Shown here: positions 33,623 through 43,580 of the stretch, one piece after another | Layout of the letters: every line of letters starts with the position of its first letter | How positions within the stretch are numbered: the stretch's first letter is position 1 | Assembly: GCF_000817735.3 (NCBI RefSeq) | Contig: NZ_JTJC03000017.1 | Location: 186,001-250,000, forward strand | DNA: 64,000 bases | Reading direction: 5' to 3' | Source of the DNA: Scytonema millei VB511283 | Lineage (GTDB): Bacteria > Cyanobacteriota > Cyanobacteriia > Cyanobacteriales > Chroococcidiopsidaceae | Position numbers and translations under genes: made by a program | Notes under the pieces: model-generated | The model's database searches: none | What the model saw: the letters and a program-made list of their open reading frames with translations, nothing else | What the model was told of the DNA's origin: nothing

Positions 33623-33859
33623 ATGGCTAGCGACTACGATACAGCATTACCTAGTATTCGGCAGGTACAATCTCTGATTAAAAGTCAGATTGTCGTAGAA
33701 ATGAAACTCATGACAGGCGACTCGCTGACGGGTAGATTAGGCTGGCAAGATTCTAATTGCGTTTGCCTAATTGATGACAGCGATCGCTCCACTACAATTT
33801 GGCGACAAGCGATCGCCTACCTCAGACCGAGAGTTAGGGAAGTGAGAGAAGAAGAATAA
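33623..33859 (+). CDS. hfq: Hfq-related RNA-binding protein, cyanobacterial type
   Basis: A 78-residue Sm-fold protein. The region QIVVEMKLMTGDSLTGRLGWQDSNCVCLID matches Sm motif 1 and IWRQAIAYLRP matches the Sm2 position, in which the enterobacterial YKH is replaced. Cyanobacterial Hfq of this type binds the pilus ATPase PilB and affects motility more than sRNA pairing. Its stop codon is embedded in the stem of a hairpin shared with the convergent antiporter gene. Confidence 0.9.
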   Translation: MASDYDTALPSIRQVQSLIKSQIVVEMKLMTGDSLTGRLGWQDSNCVCLIDDSDRSTTIWRQAIAYLRPRVREVREEE

Positions 33860-33889
33860 TAATGTAGGGCTTTGCCCTACATTATTATT
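33855..33889. terminator. bidirectional terminator of hfq and the antiporter gene
   Basis: A perfect 16-base stem (AATAATAATGTAGGGC against its complement) with a TTT loop. The AT-rich foot gives U-rich ends in both directions. The stem overlaps the hfq stop (33857-33859) and the convergent antiporter stop (33885-33887). Confidence 0.85.
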
Positions 33890-36212
33890 CTCTCCAACTA
33901 TCCAACGGCAAATACTCCCGCAAAGCTTCCGCTTCTATAGCTTTCACCACTGGTACACTGGAGAGCGGACTTGAAGTGACGGCTAGCAACTTTTGCAACT
34001 GCGTCATTGCTAAGTACCCGCCGCACAATAGTAAGCGATCGCCTGCCCGTAAAGCCATATTGCCATCGGGAAACCGCAGAAATTTACCGTCGCGGCGAAT
34101 CGCTTGGACTTGTATGCCAAAACGACGGCGAATGTCGAGATCTCCTAGAGTTTGACCGATCGCGGGGCTATCAGCAGCTACCATCAACCAATGACAAGCA
34201 GCATTGGCTTCTGGTACAGTTGCCTCGCTTTGAGCCAATTCCTCTAAAGCGGCTAATTCTTCTGCTTCTCCCACTAACAATAGGCGATCGCCCTTTTCCA
34301 ACATCGTCTTAGCATTGGGATAATCTACCTCTTGCCCGTTTGCCCGTTTAATTGCCATCAAACTCACCCCCGTCAAGTAGCGCAAGTCGGCTTCTTCTAG
34401 CGTCATCCCCGTGAGTGGCGAACCCGCTGGTAAGGCGTACCAACGGCTATTTAAATCTTGAGTAGCCTGCTGCAATTCGCGCGAAACTTGAGCCGCCGTC
34501 CGTTCTGGACGTAACTCTAGATAATGGTGATTGCGGATTTGCTGCATTTCTTGCTGAATCGAAATCGGTGCTAAACCAATCTGTGCTAGCAAATGACTGG
34601 CTAGTTCCAAACTCGCTTCAAACTCCGGCTGTACGACCTCTCTCGCCCCTAACTGATAGAGTAATTCAATATCTTTATCTTTAGTTGCTCGTACTACCAC
34701 ATCGAGATCGGGCGACAATTCTAACGCTCGCTTCAGACACAGGCGGCTGCTCATCGGATCGGGTAAGGCGATCGCCAGCGACTTAGCTCGTTCGACCCCT
34801 GCCTTTTCTAATACGTGTAAACTAGCTGCATTGCCATATACATAGGGTACGCCCGCCTCGCGGACTTGCTGAATTCGGCTTTCTGATTGGTCGATTACGA
34901 CTACGGGGCGATCGCGTTCTTGTAACAAGCGCACTAAGTTTTTCCCAACCTGCCCGTAACCGCAGACGACAACATGGTTTTGTTGAGGCGTGTTGGCTGA
35001 AATTTCGAGCGGTAAATCTTGCCCCTCAATGAATTTTCTCAACCAAGGTAACTCCAATAACTTTGGCACGAGTCGTAATACGAAAGGCGTAAGAACGAGC
35101 GTAACGGCAGTCGTACCCAAAATCAGCAGGTAGACGGGACGGGACACCAAACCGAGCGATCGCCCTTCACTTGCCAACACAAACGAGAATTCTCCGATCT
35201 GGGCTAATCCCAATCCCGCAATCAAAGCTGTTTTCAACGGGTAACGGAAAAGCATCACTAAGGGCATGACGATCGCGAACTTGCCCACAAAAACCAAAGC
35301 TACCAGCCCTAAGATTAACTCCAAGTTTTGCCACAAAAACACGGGATCGATTAGCATTCCAATCGCGGCAAAAAACAGCGTCGCGAATATATCTCGCAGT
35401 GGCTCAACATAAGTTAGAGTCTGGTCGGCATACTCCACTTCAGAAATCATTAATCCGGCGACAAACGCCCCCATTTCAATCGATAGCCCCAAATGCTCTG
35501 TTAATAGAGCAATTCCCAGACACAGCGCTACGACTCCTAGTAAAAATAATTCTTTGCTTTCAGTTCGTGCCAACAAGCGTAATAGAGGAGGAATCAGCCA
35601 AATTCCTGCGGCAACAGCTCCGGCAGCAAATAAACCAATTCGCAGCAGTGCCGTTACTACCGCTATACCAATTAACTGCGGCGGTTGGTCTAGTGCGGGT
35701 AAAACTGCCAGCATCAATCCCAGTGCTAAATCTTGGACGACCAGAATTCCCAACATCACCTGTCCGTGAGAACTCGCCGTTTCGTTTCGTTCCATCAAGC
35801 ACTTGAGGACGACAGCGGTAGAAGATAAAGATAAAATTGACCCCAGGAATACGCCTTTAGCAGGTAAGATTTCCCAAGCTCCCGCAACTCCACAGACCAA
35901 CACCGTGACCAGAATTGTCAGGGCAATCTGCAATCCGCCGCCTCCGAGGGCGATCGCCTGCACTTTTTTTAATTCAGCAAATGAAAACTCTACACCCAAG
36001 GCAAACAGCAGAAAGGCAACGCCAAATTGAGCGAGAGTTTCAACTTGGACTAACTCCTTAATCAGCCCTAGTCCAGCTGGTCCTACAACCATGCCACCCA
36101 GCAAGTAGCCAAGCAGTACTGGTTGACGGCATAACGCCGCCAGTAAGCCGCCACCTGCCGCAACTGCCAAAACCAAAACCAAGTCAACTATTAATCTAAA
36201 ATCTTCTTGCAC
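33885..36212 (-). CDS. KefB/CPA2-type cation:proton antiporter with RCK domains
   Basis: A 775-residue protein. Residues 1-385 form the Na+/H+ exchanger-type membrane domain with about 12 helices (LLGYLLGGMVVGPAGLG; EHLGLSIEMGAFVAGLMIS). Residues 410-525 are the TrkA-N/RCK nucleotide-binding domain (HVVVCGYGQVGKNLVRLLQ), followed by two TrkA-C domains (about 575-650 and 680-755; LLVGEAEELAAL and LLLCGGYLAMTQL). It likely exchanges K+ or Na+ for protons, with nucleotide gating. An inner-membrane location is expected. Confidence 0.93.
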   Translation of the reverse strand: MQEDFRLIVDLVLVLAVAAGGGLLAALCRQPVLLGYLLGGMVVGPAGLGLIKELVQVETLAQFGVAFLLFALGVEFSFAELKKVQAIALGGGGLQIALTILVTVLVCGVAGAWEILPAKGVFLGSILSLSSTAVVLKCLMERNETASSHGQVMLGILVVQDLALGLMLAVLPALDQPPQLIGIAVVTALLRIGLFAAGAVAAGIWLIPPLLRLLARTESKELFLLGVVALCLGIALLTEHLGLSIEMGAFVAGLMISEVEYADQTLTYVEPLRDIFATLFFAAIGMLIDPVFLWQNLELILGLVALVFVGKFAIVMPLVMLFRYPLKTALIAGLGLAQIGEFSFVLASEGRSLGLVSRPVYLLILGTTAVTLVLTPFVLRLVPKLLELPWLRKFIEGQDLPLEISANTPQQNHVVVCGYGQVGKNLVRLLQERDRPVVVIDQSESRIQQVREAGVPYVYGNAASLHVLEKAGVERAKSLAIALPDPMSSRLCLKRALELSPDLDVVVRATKDKDIELLYQLGAREVVQPEFEASLELASHLLAQIGLAPISIQQEMQQIRNHHYLELRPERTAAQVSRELQQATQDLNSRWYALPAGSPLTGMTLEEADLRYLTGVSLMAIKRANGQEVDYPNAKTMLEKGDRLLLVGEAEELAALEELAQSEATVPEANAACHWLMVAADSPAIGQTLGDLDIRRRFGIQVQAIRRDGKFLRFPDGNMALRAGDRLLLCGGYLAMTQLQKLLAVTSSPLSSVPVVKAIEAEALREYLPLDSWRE

Positions 36213-36427
36213 AAATTTATAAAAGAAGTATTAAGGTATATAAACTTCAGCATACAGAAGTTTTAAGTTTATTTGGGAGCAATTACAACATATCTACTTT
36301 TGTAAAAACTCGATATAGCTTTCATAGGGGATCGAGACCATAAAGCTAATCTAGTTGGTCAATCAGTCTGGACTTTTGCGAGTATATGAATCAATTAACG
36401 GGAGTCGGGAGTCGGGGGTCGGAAGTT

Positions 36428-36494
36428 GTAGGGGTGGGTTTTTTTGAAGCTCCCTGCCAACAACAACAAGTTCTGCGATTAAACCCGCCCTTAC
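36428..36494. repeat. 67-bp GGGCGGGTTT-ended element, copy 6
   Basis: GTAGGGGTGGGTTT and AAACCCGCCCTTAC bound 67 bases upstream of the M23 gene. The region is open in the same frame as that gene and would give a false N-terminal extension. Confidence 0.8.
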
Positions 36495-36574
36495 CCAAGT
36501 CGGGGAAGAAAGCAGAGGAGCAACAACTGTCAACTAACCACCAACAACCAACTATTCCGAATGCCGAATGCCGA

Positions 36575-37435
36575 ATGCCGAATTCTTTCTACGCTCTCCT
36601 ACTCTCACTGGGTATTACCTTAGTCTCAGCCTTACCAGCCCAAGCTTTACAGGTGCGGGTCATTCCTACAAAGCCTCATTTAGGCGATACGCTGTCGGTA
36701 GTTGTCAGACCAAACAACCCCGATGTCAGCGATAGCCCCACCGTGACCGTCAATCGCAAAACTTATCCAGCTTTTGCTATTGCTCCTGGTGTATTTCGCG
36801 CTTTTATTCCTACCACACCTTTACAAAAAGTAGGAAAAAGAGAAATTCACATTAGCAGTGAAGGCAAAGTGAGAAATATAGCCGTATGGGTTGCAAATCG
36901 TAAATTTCCCGTGCAGAGAATTAACTTTCGACCAGGGAAGGCTGGGCTAGAAGCAACCGAACTCGAACTGAGTCGGGTAGCAGCTTTTAAATCGCTCGTT
37001 ACTCCGCAAAAATTTTGGAATGGTCCTTTTCTTAAGCCCAATCGCGGCAGAGTTAGCACGATTTACGGAGTGCGTCGCTATTACAATGGTAAATTTGCTA
37101 AAAATTACTACCACCGTGGCGTTGACTATGCAGGTCCAGTAGGTTCTCCCGTAGTTGCTCCTGCCGCAGGGCGAGTTTCGTTAATCGGTTTAGAATCTCA
37201 AGGGTTTCGAGTTCACGGTAATATAATTGGACTCGATCACGGTCAAGGAGTAACGAGTGTTTTCCTCCACTTAAGTCGGATCTACGTTAGAGAAGGGGAT
37301 ATTGTGAGAGCCGGACAACCGATTGGCGCGGTGGGTTCGACGGGGGCTTCAACTGGACCCCATTTGCATTGGGGATTTTACGTTCAAGGGGAAGCAGTCG
37401 ATCCGACAACTTGGCGGGAACAAGGAATGAATTAG
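36575..37435 (+). CDS. M23 family metallopeptidase (LytM-type)
   Basis: A 286-residue exported peptidase, with signal peptide MPNSFYALLLSLGITLVS then ALPAQA. A beta-rich N-terminal domain (about 25-150) precedes the LytM catalytic domain. Zinc ligands are in YYHRGVDYAGP (HxxxD) and the HLHWGF motif (HxH). It cleaves or remodels peptidoglycan in the periplasm. I place the start at ATG 36575, where the signal peptide begins. The frame is open to 36386, but that part is the 67-bp element and ATGCCGA heptamers. ComFB follows 90 bases downstream. Confidence 0.88.
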   Translation: MPNSFYALLLSLGITLVSALPAQALQVRVIPTKPHLGDTLSVVVRPNNPDVSDSPTVTVNRKTYPAFAIAPGVFRAFIPTTPLQKVGKREIHISSEGKVRNIAVWVANRKFPVQRINFRPGKAGLEATELELSRVAAFKSLVTPQKFWNGPFLKPNRGRVSTIYGVRRYYNGKFAKNYYHRGVDYAGPVGSPVVAPAAGRVSLIGLESQGFRVHGNIIGLDHGQGVTSVFLHLSRIYVREGDIVRAGQPIGAVGSTGASTGPHLHWGFYVQGEAVDPTTWREQGMN

Positions 37436-37525
37436 ACTTAGGGTGCTAATTTTTGTGCTGTAGCAGGGCAAAATCAATCCAGGATTAGTTTAACTATAGG
37501 AAAGCAAAATAGGTAAAGCAGCGTT

Positions 37526-38071
37526 ATGAGCATTCAACAAATTGTCGAGCAAGCCCTTCAAGATGGCTATTTAACACCAGCCATGGAAGCAGAGGTGGGT
37601 AGAATCTGTGACACTGCTTCCGAGCTTTCCATAGAAGAGTATATGGCGTTAGATAAGTTGATGGGTTCGCTCTTGACTGGCGAAGTTGTAGCGGTGCAGC
37701 GCAAACAATTTATCAACGTAATGGAAGAGTTAGTGCTGACTGAAGTGATCGCACGGGTAGCAGAAATTAAAGTTACCAGCGGTCACAGTCTAGACGTAGG
37801 TGATATCGCTGCCTATGCACTCAATCGTCTTCCTCCCCTATATGCTACGACTGAAGAAGGTGCTAATTACCAACGCCAGCGGGCAAAAGAAGAACTGGCA
37901 GCGCTGATTGTACAACAAATCGATGAAGCGATCGCCCGTAGTTTAGACCGACCCGAATTCTTCCCAGAACGCCAAGCCCTCGGTAAGAGTAGCGGTGGTC
38001 AAGAGGTGGTGAAACAAGTCAGTATGCTCCTCCAAGCCTACGCACCCAACTTCGAGCAACAGATTTCTTAG
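37526..38071 (+). CDS. ComFB family protein (late competence / c-di-GMP-binding)
   Basis: A 181-residue protein with a central ComFB domain (about 65-125). The core is VMEELVLTEVIARVAEIK and DIAAYALNRLPPLYATTEEG, with helical tails on both sides. Cyanobacterial members have been reported as cyclic dinucleotide receptors (CdgR) controlling cell size or natural competence; the nucleotide bound here is not known. It follows the M23 peptidase on the same strand. Confidence 0.9.
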   Translation: MSIQQIVEQALQDGYLTPAMEAEVGRICDTASELSIEEYMALDKLMGSLLTGEVVAVQRKQFINVMEELVLTEVIARVAEIKVTSGHSLDVGDIAAYALNRLPPLYATTEEGANYQRQRAKEELAALIVQQIDEAIARSLDRPEFFPERQALGKSSGGQEVVKQVSMLLQAYAPNFEQQIS

Positions 38072-38391
38072 CTAATCGCTAATAGCTAATTGCCGATTGC
38101 CAAAAACAAATACACAGACTGCCAATGACAGATTGTAGATTGTCTTCCACCATGAGCGTGGGAGACAAATTAGTTTTGTCAATTACTTGCTGAAACTAAG
38201 TTTAATCTATCTTCATCTAAAGGCAAGAAAATATTAAGATAGTATTATGATTTGCTTCTATCTTAGGATAGAAATAGGCAAACTAGAAATATCTAAAGAA
38301 TTCTGGCAATTAGATTTCAGTTGTTTCAAGTCGGCGCTCGGTTTTGTGACTGTAAGTGAAGTACAGCTAGTGGTTGTGGGGGACAAAAGCG

Positions 38392-38580
38392 ATGTTAGAA
38401 AAGCTGATGTTAGCGATCGCAATTACCATGTGCATCAAGTTGTTGCTTGGAGTCGGCGTACCAATCAGCCACGAACCTGCGAAGCCCAGCTATCGGGTCG
38501 TAGAAAACCCCAAATCCTCCTTAATGAAAGTCATATTTCCCCGCGATCTCCGACAGCAACTAGCTTTTCAAGAGTGGTGA
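38392..38580 (+). CDS. possible small membrane protein
   Basis: A 62-residue frame starting MLEKLMLAIAITMCIKLLLGVGVP, with one hydrophobic helix followed by a polar tail ending RQQLAFQEW. A GGGGGA lies eight bases before the ATG, and the stop falls at the edge of the heptamer array. I do not recognise it; the call rests on the ribosome site and the helix only. Confidence 0.4.
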   Translation: MLEKLMLAIAITMCIKLLLGVGVPISHEPAKPSYRVVENPKSSLMKVIFPRDLRQQLAFQEW

Positions 38581-38582
38581 GT

Positions 38583-38645
38583 GGTTGACAGTTGACGGTT
38601 GACGGTTGACAGTTGATGGTTGACAGTTGATGGTTGATGGTTGAG
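38583..38645. repeat. TTGACGG/TTGATGG heptamer array
   Basis: Nine seven-base units in tandem immediately after the small frame. Confidence 0.9.
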
Positions 38646-38818
38646 TGTTGTTTTTTCTCCCTCAGCTCCCTCAGCTCTCTCCCCCCTGCTCCCTATTCGG
38701 GAACATACTGGTATCAGATTCACGTCTCTAACTTGAGAAAGATTCCGCCTTGCTGTAGGGAACTTCTGTAAGGTGGGGCAGTCTATGAATCGGGAATGTT
38801 TTCGAGCCATTGGCATTT

Positions 38819-39478
38819 ATGAGTCAATCAATTCCTGTATGCTGGTCAACAGTTCACGCAACGGTTACTCCAGCGCCAGTGACAGTAGAAAAGCTATCCG
38901 ATCGCGATCTCATTTTGCGCTGTCAGGCTGGGCTGCGTCCAGACAAGGCTGCATTTGCCGAGCTGTTACGCCGCTATCAGCCGCATGTAGAGCGTATTTT
39001 GTATCATTTAGCACCTGATTGGCAAGATAGAGCAGATTTAGCTCAAGAAGTTTGGATTCGCGTTTACCGCAACATCAAGCGGCTAAACGAGCCAGCTAAA
39101 TTCCGAGGCTGGTTGAGTCGTATTGCCACCAATATCTTCTACGACGAATTACGCAAACGCAAGCGAGTTAAAAGTCCCTTATCTCTAGATACTCCCCGCA
39201 TTGCCGAAGATGGAGAAATGGACTGGGAAATCGCCGGAGATAATCCCAGCCCTGAAGAAGAGTTGACAACGCGAGAGTTTTACGAGCAGTTGCAAGAGGC
39301 GATCGCAGATTTACCCGAAGTCTTTCGCACAACTATCGTACTGCGAGAAATTGAAGGAATGCCCTACGAGGAAATTGCGGAAATTACCAACGTTTCTCTA
39401 GGAACTGTCAAATCAAGAATTGCTAGAGCTAGAGCTAGACTCCAATCGCAACTGCAAAATTATCTTAACGGTCAATAA
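38819..39478 (+). CDS. sigG: ECF-type RNA polymerase sigma factor, SigG-like
   Basis: A 219-residue group 3/4 sigma factor. Region 2 spans about 35-115 (AFAELLRRYQPHVERILYHLA, DLAQEVWIRVYRNIKRL and FRGWLSRIATNIFYDELRKRKR). Region 4 spans about 155-210 (LPEVFRTTIVLREIEGMPYEEIAEI, GTVKSRIARARARLQSQL). The N-terminus MSQSIPVCWSTV matches the cyanobacterial SigG group, which responds to cell-envelope or light/oxidative stress. The anti-sigma gene follows 166 bases later. Start ATG 38819 rather than TTG 38810. Confidence 0.92.
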   Translation: MSQSIPVCWSTVHATVTPAPVTVEKLSDRDLILRCQAGLRPDKAAFAELLRRYQPHVERILYHLAPDWQDRADLAQEVWIRVYRNIKRLNEPAKFRGWLSRIATNIFYDELRKRKRVKSPLSLDTPRIAEDGEMDWEIAGDNPSPEEELTTREFYEQLQEAIADLPEVFRTTIVLREIEGMPYEEIAEITNVSLGTVKSRIARARARLQSQLQNYLNGQ

Positions 39479-39644
39479 TCAATCAGTCTGAAGATAGAAA
39501 GCAATGACACAAGAATATACGTTTGCAAGTAGATCGAAACTCTAATTCCAGCCTTTAAGATCTTCAGGCATATGGGCAAACTCAGTAGCGTAGTAGAGAG
39601 ACTTATCTAGACATATCTATGAATAAGTGGGTGATGATGTTAAA

Positions 39645-40226
39645 ATGACCTCTGATGAAAAACGTTGGATCGACAATCGCCCCGAACCAGGGGAAACAGA
39701 TAAACACCATACTATTGAGGCAAATCAATTAATCGGTGCTATGGATATGTTGAAGCGCGATCGCTTCGAGTTACTGAGCGCATATCTGGACGGGGAAGTT
39801 ACCGCCGCCGAAAGGCGAGAGGTAGAAACATGGCTAGAACATGACCCAGAAACCAAACGGCTGTACGAGCGCTTGCTCAACCTCCGTCAAGGAATTGGAA
39901 CGCTGCCAGTACCGACACAAGAACCTGTAGAACAAACTATTCAACAGGTCTATCAAAGGATACACCGTCGATCGCAACGGCGGGCAATCGTATGGGGTGG
40001 TACTGCCATTGCAGCTGTGTTTGTAGGCGCGATCGCTACCCTACCAAACTCACCAATCGCACAACTTGCCCGACTCTCCAAAATTGAGCCACTTATGGTC
40101 GCTATCAACGACCCAGTGGTAGAAATCCCCAAGATCGTGATTCCTTCACCAAATGGTGAAAGACAAAATCAAAATAATCGACCAATAGAGCCACAACAAC
40201 ATCCACAAAATAAGAATTTTAATTGA
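39645..40226 (+). CDS. anti-sigma factor, single-pass membrane, cysteine-free
   Basis: A 193-residue protein. An ASD-like helical segment (RFELLSAYLDGEVTAAERREVETWL, about 41-65) resembles the anti-sigma domain, and one transmembrane helix is at about 117-137 (IVWGGTAIAAVFVGAIATL). The tail is Asn/Gln/Pro-rich. There is no cysteine in the whole protein, so the zinc site of classical ZAS anti-sigmas is absent. Its position directly after sigG suggests that SigG is the partner. ATG 39645 is used; a GTG at 39627 is possible. Confidence 0.85.
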   Translation: MTSDEKRWIDNRPEPGETDKHHTIEANQLIGAMDMLKRDRFELLSAYLDGEVTAAERREVETWLEHDPETKRLYERLLNLRQGIGTLPVPTQEPVEQTIQQVYQRIHRRSQRRAIVWGGTAIAAVFVGAIATLPNSPIAQLARLSKIEPLMVAINDPVVEIPKIVIPSPNGERQNQNNRPIEPQQHPQNKNFN

Positions 40227-40309
40227 AGTGAGTTGTGAGTGGCTACTGACTGGCGGCTAGCGCTCGGAAAGGAATCTAGCCACTGGTTCCACTACCGACT
40301 GATAACTGG

Positions 40310-40741
40310 TCACTGGTCACTGGTCGCTGATTTCTGACTGCTCCACCAGCCATTAGGCAGAAAAACGCCACCAAAAGCGCGTACTTGTTCTGGGGTCATC
40401 AAGTACGTCCAAGCTCGATCTATAGGCGCTAGAGAGGTGTCGTAGACTTCTATTTGCTGCCGATAATACTCATTTTCAGCGATCGCCCTTTGCGGGTCGT
40501 AATCCTCTAGCCAGTCAAGCTGCTGTAAAATATCTGGATTGGTAAAAGAAAACAGAACTCCATAGACTTTGAAACTACCAGGAGTCATGGCTGGATATCC
40601 GAAAGGTAAGTCAAATAATTGACCCAAAGCGCTCGCTTCTCGTGCTGCCACCACATAATCCGCACAATAACGCTGATAATTCGCCTCTCCCGGCTTAAGC
40701 GTGCCATATACGAAGACTTTTACGATCTCGTCATTTGTCAT
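40310..40741 (-). CDS. gamma-glutamylcyclotransferase-like protein (GGCT/AIG2 fold)
   Basis: A 143-residue GGCT-fold protein. The opening VKVFVYGTLKPGEANYQ matches the YGTLxxG glutamyl-binding loop. GSFKVYGVLFSF and LDWLEDYDP contain the expected catalytic-acid area, and the end is WTYLMTPEQV. The usual reaction releases 5-oxoproline from gamma-glutamyl amines or glutathione. ATG 40741 is the start. An open extension to 41011 runs antisense to leuS and is not coding. The tail (SQKSATSDQ) is heptamer-derived. Confidence 0.87.
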   Translation of the reverse strand: MTNDEIVKVFVYGTLKPGEANYQRYCADYVVAAREASALGQLFDLPFGYPAMTPGSFKVYGVLFSFTNPDILQQLDWLEDYDPQRAIAENEYYRQQIEVYDTSLAPIDRAWTYLMTPEQVRAFGGVFLPNGWWSSQKSATSDQ

Positions 40742-40878
40742 TTGCCATTCATTATTTATAGTGAGCGATCGTTTTTGACTTTTAACTTTTAACTTTTGAC
40801 TTCTCGATCGCCAATTACTCATTAACAGTAATTTAAAATATTGAGACAGACACGAACGCATCATTAGGAGTCTCATTC

Positions 40879-43464
40879 GTGGAGTCCCGTTATAATCCCG
40901 CAGCGATCGAGGAAAAGTGGCAAAAAACCTGGATAGAACAAGGTATAGACAAAACTGAAGAAAACAAAGATAAGCCGAAATTCTACGCCCTATCCATGTT
41001 TCCCTATCCATCGGGTAGCCTGCACATGGGTCACGTCCGCAATTATGTGATTACGGATGTGATTGCTCGCCTCAAACGAATGCAAGGGTATCGGGTGCTA
41101 CACCCTATGGGTTGGGATGCTTTTGGTTTACCCGCAGAAAATGCTGCCATTAAAAATAATATTCCGCCTGCTAAATGGACCCAACGCAATATCGCCCAAA
41201 TGTGCGACCAATTAAAGCGGCTGGGTTTGTCAATTGATTGGGATAAAGAACTTGCCACTTGTTCGCCAGATTATTATAAGTGGACGCAATGGATTTTCTT
41301 ACAATTCTTGCAAGCCGGACTTGCTTACCAAAAAGAAGCAGCTGTCAACTGGGACCCCGTTGACCAAACCGTATTGGCAAACGAACAAGTTGATAGTGAA
41401 GGGCGTTCTTGGCGCAGCGGGGCAAAAGTTGAGAAAAAATTACTCAAACAGTGGTTTTTAAAGATTACCGACTACGCCGAAGAATTGCTGCAAGACCTCG
41501 ACCAGTTGACAGGCTGGCCCGAACGAGTCAAGCTAATGCAGGCTAACTGGATTGGGAAATCTACAGGGGCATATTTAGAATTTCCCATTGTTGATAGTTC
41601 GGAAAAAATCGGTGTTTTTACCACTCGTCCCGACACGGTTTACGGTGTCACTTACGTTGTTCTAGCGCCGGAACACCCTTTGACTCGTCAGGTGACAACG
41701 CCAGACAGAAAAGCCGCAGTAGAAGCATTTATTCAAGAAGTTGCAGCCGAAAGCGAATTAGAACGCACGGCTGAGGATAAACCCAAACGCGGGATTCCTA
41801 CAGGCGGAATGGCGATTAACCCGTTTACAGGTGTAGAAATTCCGATTTGGATTGCTGACTACGTGTTGTATGAATACGGTACTGGGGCAGTCATGGGAGT
41901 TCCCGCCCACGATACCAGAGATTTTCAATTTGCTCAAGGCAATAATCTTCCGATTCAAGTGGTCATTGTGCCACCAAACACCGACGCAGAGGCGTTACAT
42001 GTAACGTCTCTACAAGAGACATACACGGAACCAGGAATTATGATTAACTCTGGTTCTTTCAATGGTATGGATTCGGTACAAGGCAAACAAGCGGTAGTAG
42101 AATATGCCGAGAAACAAGGCTGGGGTAAAGCCAGAATTCAATATCGCCTCAGAGATTGGCTGATTTCTCGTCAGAGATATTGGGGCGCACCCATTCCTGT
42201 CGTTCATTGTCCTAACTGCGGTATCGTACCCGTACCAGAGGCAGACTTACCCGTAAGGCTACCAGAAGATATAGAATTTACGGGTCGCGGTGGTTCGCCT
42301 CTAGCACAGTTGGAAAGCTGGGTTAACGTACCTTGTCCTACCTGTGGCACGCCTGCGAAGCGAGAGACAGACACGATGGATACGTTTATTGATTCGTCGT
42401 GGTATTTCTTGCGCTATCCCGATGCCACGAATGACAAGCAGGTATTTGATTCAGCACGAGTCAACGACTGGATGCCCGTGGATCAGTATGTCGGTGGGAT
42501 AGAACACGCAATTTTACACTTATTGTACTCGCGGTTCTTTACCAAAGTCTTACGGGATAGCAATTTGCTCAACTTTGACGAACCTTTCCAACGCCTGTTA
42601 ACTCAAGGCATGGTACAGGGATTAACTTACATGAATCCCAACAAGGCAGACAAAGATAAATGGGTTCCCACCTCAATTGTCAATGCAGACGATCCTCGCG
42701 ATCCCCAAACAGGTGAACCGCTAAAACTCGTCTACGCTACTATGTCTAAATCTAAGGGTAATGGTGTTGCTCCAGAAGATGTAATCGCTAAATATGGAGT
42801 AGACACCGCCAGAATGTTTATTCTGTTCAAAGCACCCCCAGAAAAAGATTTGGAGTGGGATGAAGCAGATGTTCAAGGACAATTTCGCTTCTTGAATCGG
42901 GTATGGCAATTAGTCACCGAATTTGCGCAGCAACCAAATGCAAAAGAACCATCTAAAGTCAAAAATCCGAAATCCAAAATTGAAAAGGATTTGCGACGGG
43001 CGATTCATACGGCAATTCAAGCAGTTACCGAAGATTTAGAAGGCGAATATCAATTTAATACAGCCGTCTCTGAATTAATGAAACTCAGCAATGCCCTAGC
43101 TGATGCAACGTGCAAAGATTCTCCAGTGTATGCAGAAGGAATTAAGACATTAATTCTGTTATTGGCTCCATTTGCGCCTCACATTGCTGATGAATTATGG
43201 CACGCGATCGCACGCCAGGAATCGGTTCACAAACAGTCGTGGTTGAAAGCCGATCCAGATGCTTTGGTGGCAGATGAAATGACATTAGTAATTCAGATTA
43301 ATGGTAAAACTAGAGGTACGATTCAAGTTCCCGCTCAAGCCGATCGGCAAATGCAAGAAAAGCTAGCAAGAGAATCGGAACCCGCGCAGCGATATATCGA
43401 AGGCAAGGAAATTAAAAAGGTCATCGTCGTACCTGGAAAATTAGTTAACTTCGCGCTCGGGTAA
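40879..43464 (+). CDS. leuS: leucyl-tRNA synthetase
   Basis: An 861-residue class I synthetase charging tRNA-Leu. The HIGH-type motif is [12 protein letters not shown] (about residue 50) and the KMSKS loop is [10 protein letters not shown] (about 621-626). The editing domain ([20 protein letters not shown]) and zinc-type cysteine pairs (CPNCG and CPTCG) lie between them. The start is GTG 40879 ([15 protein letters not shown]), fitting the family. A GGTGGGCAATGCCCACC hairpin with a T-tract follows the gene. Confidence 0.98.
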   Translation: MESRYNPAAIEEKWQKTWIEQGIDKTEENKDKPKFYALSMFPYPSGSLHMGHVRNYVITDVIARLKRMQGYRVLHPMGWDAFGLPAENAAIKNNIPPAKWTQRNIAQMCDQLKRLGLSIDWDKELATCSPDYYKWTQWIFLQFLQAGLAYQKEAAVNWDPVDQTVLANEQVDSEGRSWRSGAKVEKKLLKQWFLKITDYAEELLQDLDQLTGWPERVKLMQANWIGKSTGAYLEFPIVDSSEKIGVFTTRPDTVYGVTYVVLAPEHPLTRQVTTPDRKAAVEAFIQEVAAESELERTAEDKPKRGIPTGGMAINPFTGVEIPIWIADYVLYEYGTGAVMGVPAHDTRDFQFAQGNNLPIQVVIVPPNTDAEALHVTSLQETYTEPGIMINSGSFNGMDSVQGKQAVVEYAEKQGWGKARIQYRLRDWLISRQRYWGAPIPVVHCPNCGIVPVPEADLPVRLPEDIEFTGRGGSPLAQLESWVNVPCPTCGTPAKRETDTMDTFIDSSWYFLRYPDATNDKQVFDSARVNDWMPVDQYVGGIEHAILHLLYSRFFTKVLRDSNLLNFDEPFQRLLTQGMVQGLTYMNPNKADKDKWVPTSIVNADDPRDPQTGEPLKLVYATMSKSKGNGVAPEDVIAKYGVDTARMFILFKAPPEKDLEWDEADVQGQFRFLNRVWQLVTEFAQQPNAKEPSKVKNPKSKIEKDLRRAIHTAIQAVTEDLEGEYQFNTAVSELMKLSNALADATCKDSPVYAEGIKTLILLLAPFAPHIADELWHAIARQESVHKQSWLKADPDALVADEMTLVIQINGKTRGTIQVPAQADRQMQEKLARESEPAQRYIEGKEIKKVIVVPGKLVNFALG

Positions 43465-43490
43465 TTGATAACCGATAATCGAGCTTTTGT

Positions 43491-43515
43491 AGGGTGGGCA
43501 ATGCCCACCTTTTTG
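43491..43515 (+). terminator. GGTGGGC palindrome after leuS
   Basis: AGGGTGGGCA and TGCCCACCT pair around a short loop and are followed by TTTTT. It probably terminates leuS. Related palindromes are at 31263 and 47071. Confidence 0.7.
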
Positions 43516-43580
43516 ATTTTAAATATATGTACAAGTAAATATATGGCGGAAATGAATCGCTAAATTCATTGCAGTAAAAA

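Larger units (their letters stand above)
38072..38818. other. long spacer with a possible small gene and TTGACGG heptamers
   Basis: About 750 bases before sigG. The first 300 are AT-rich without a strong signal. A possible 62-residue membrane peptide is at 38392-38580, TTGACGG/TTGATGG heptamers are at 38583-38645, then C/T-rich units. The last 70 bases lead into sigG. Confidence 0.5.

Noticed and set aside
40742-41011. A 90-residue extension of the GGCT-like protein, antisense to the start of leuS.
   Set aside because: It overlaps the conserved leuS N-terminus, contains heptamers, and the GGCT fold starts at 40741.
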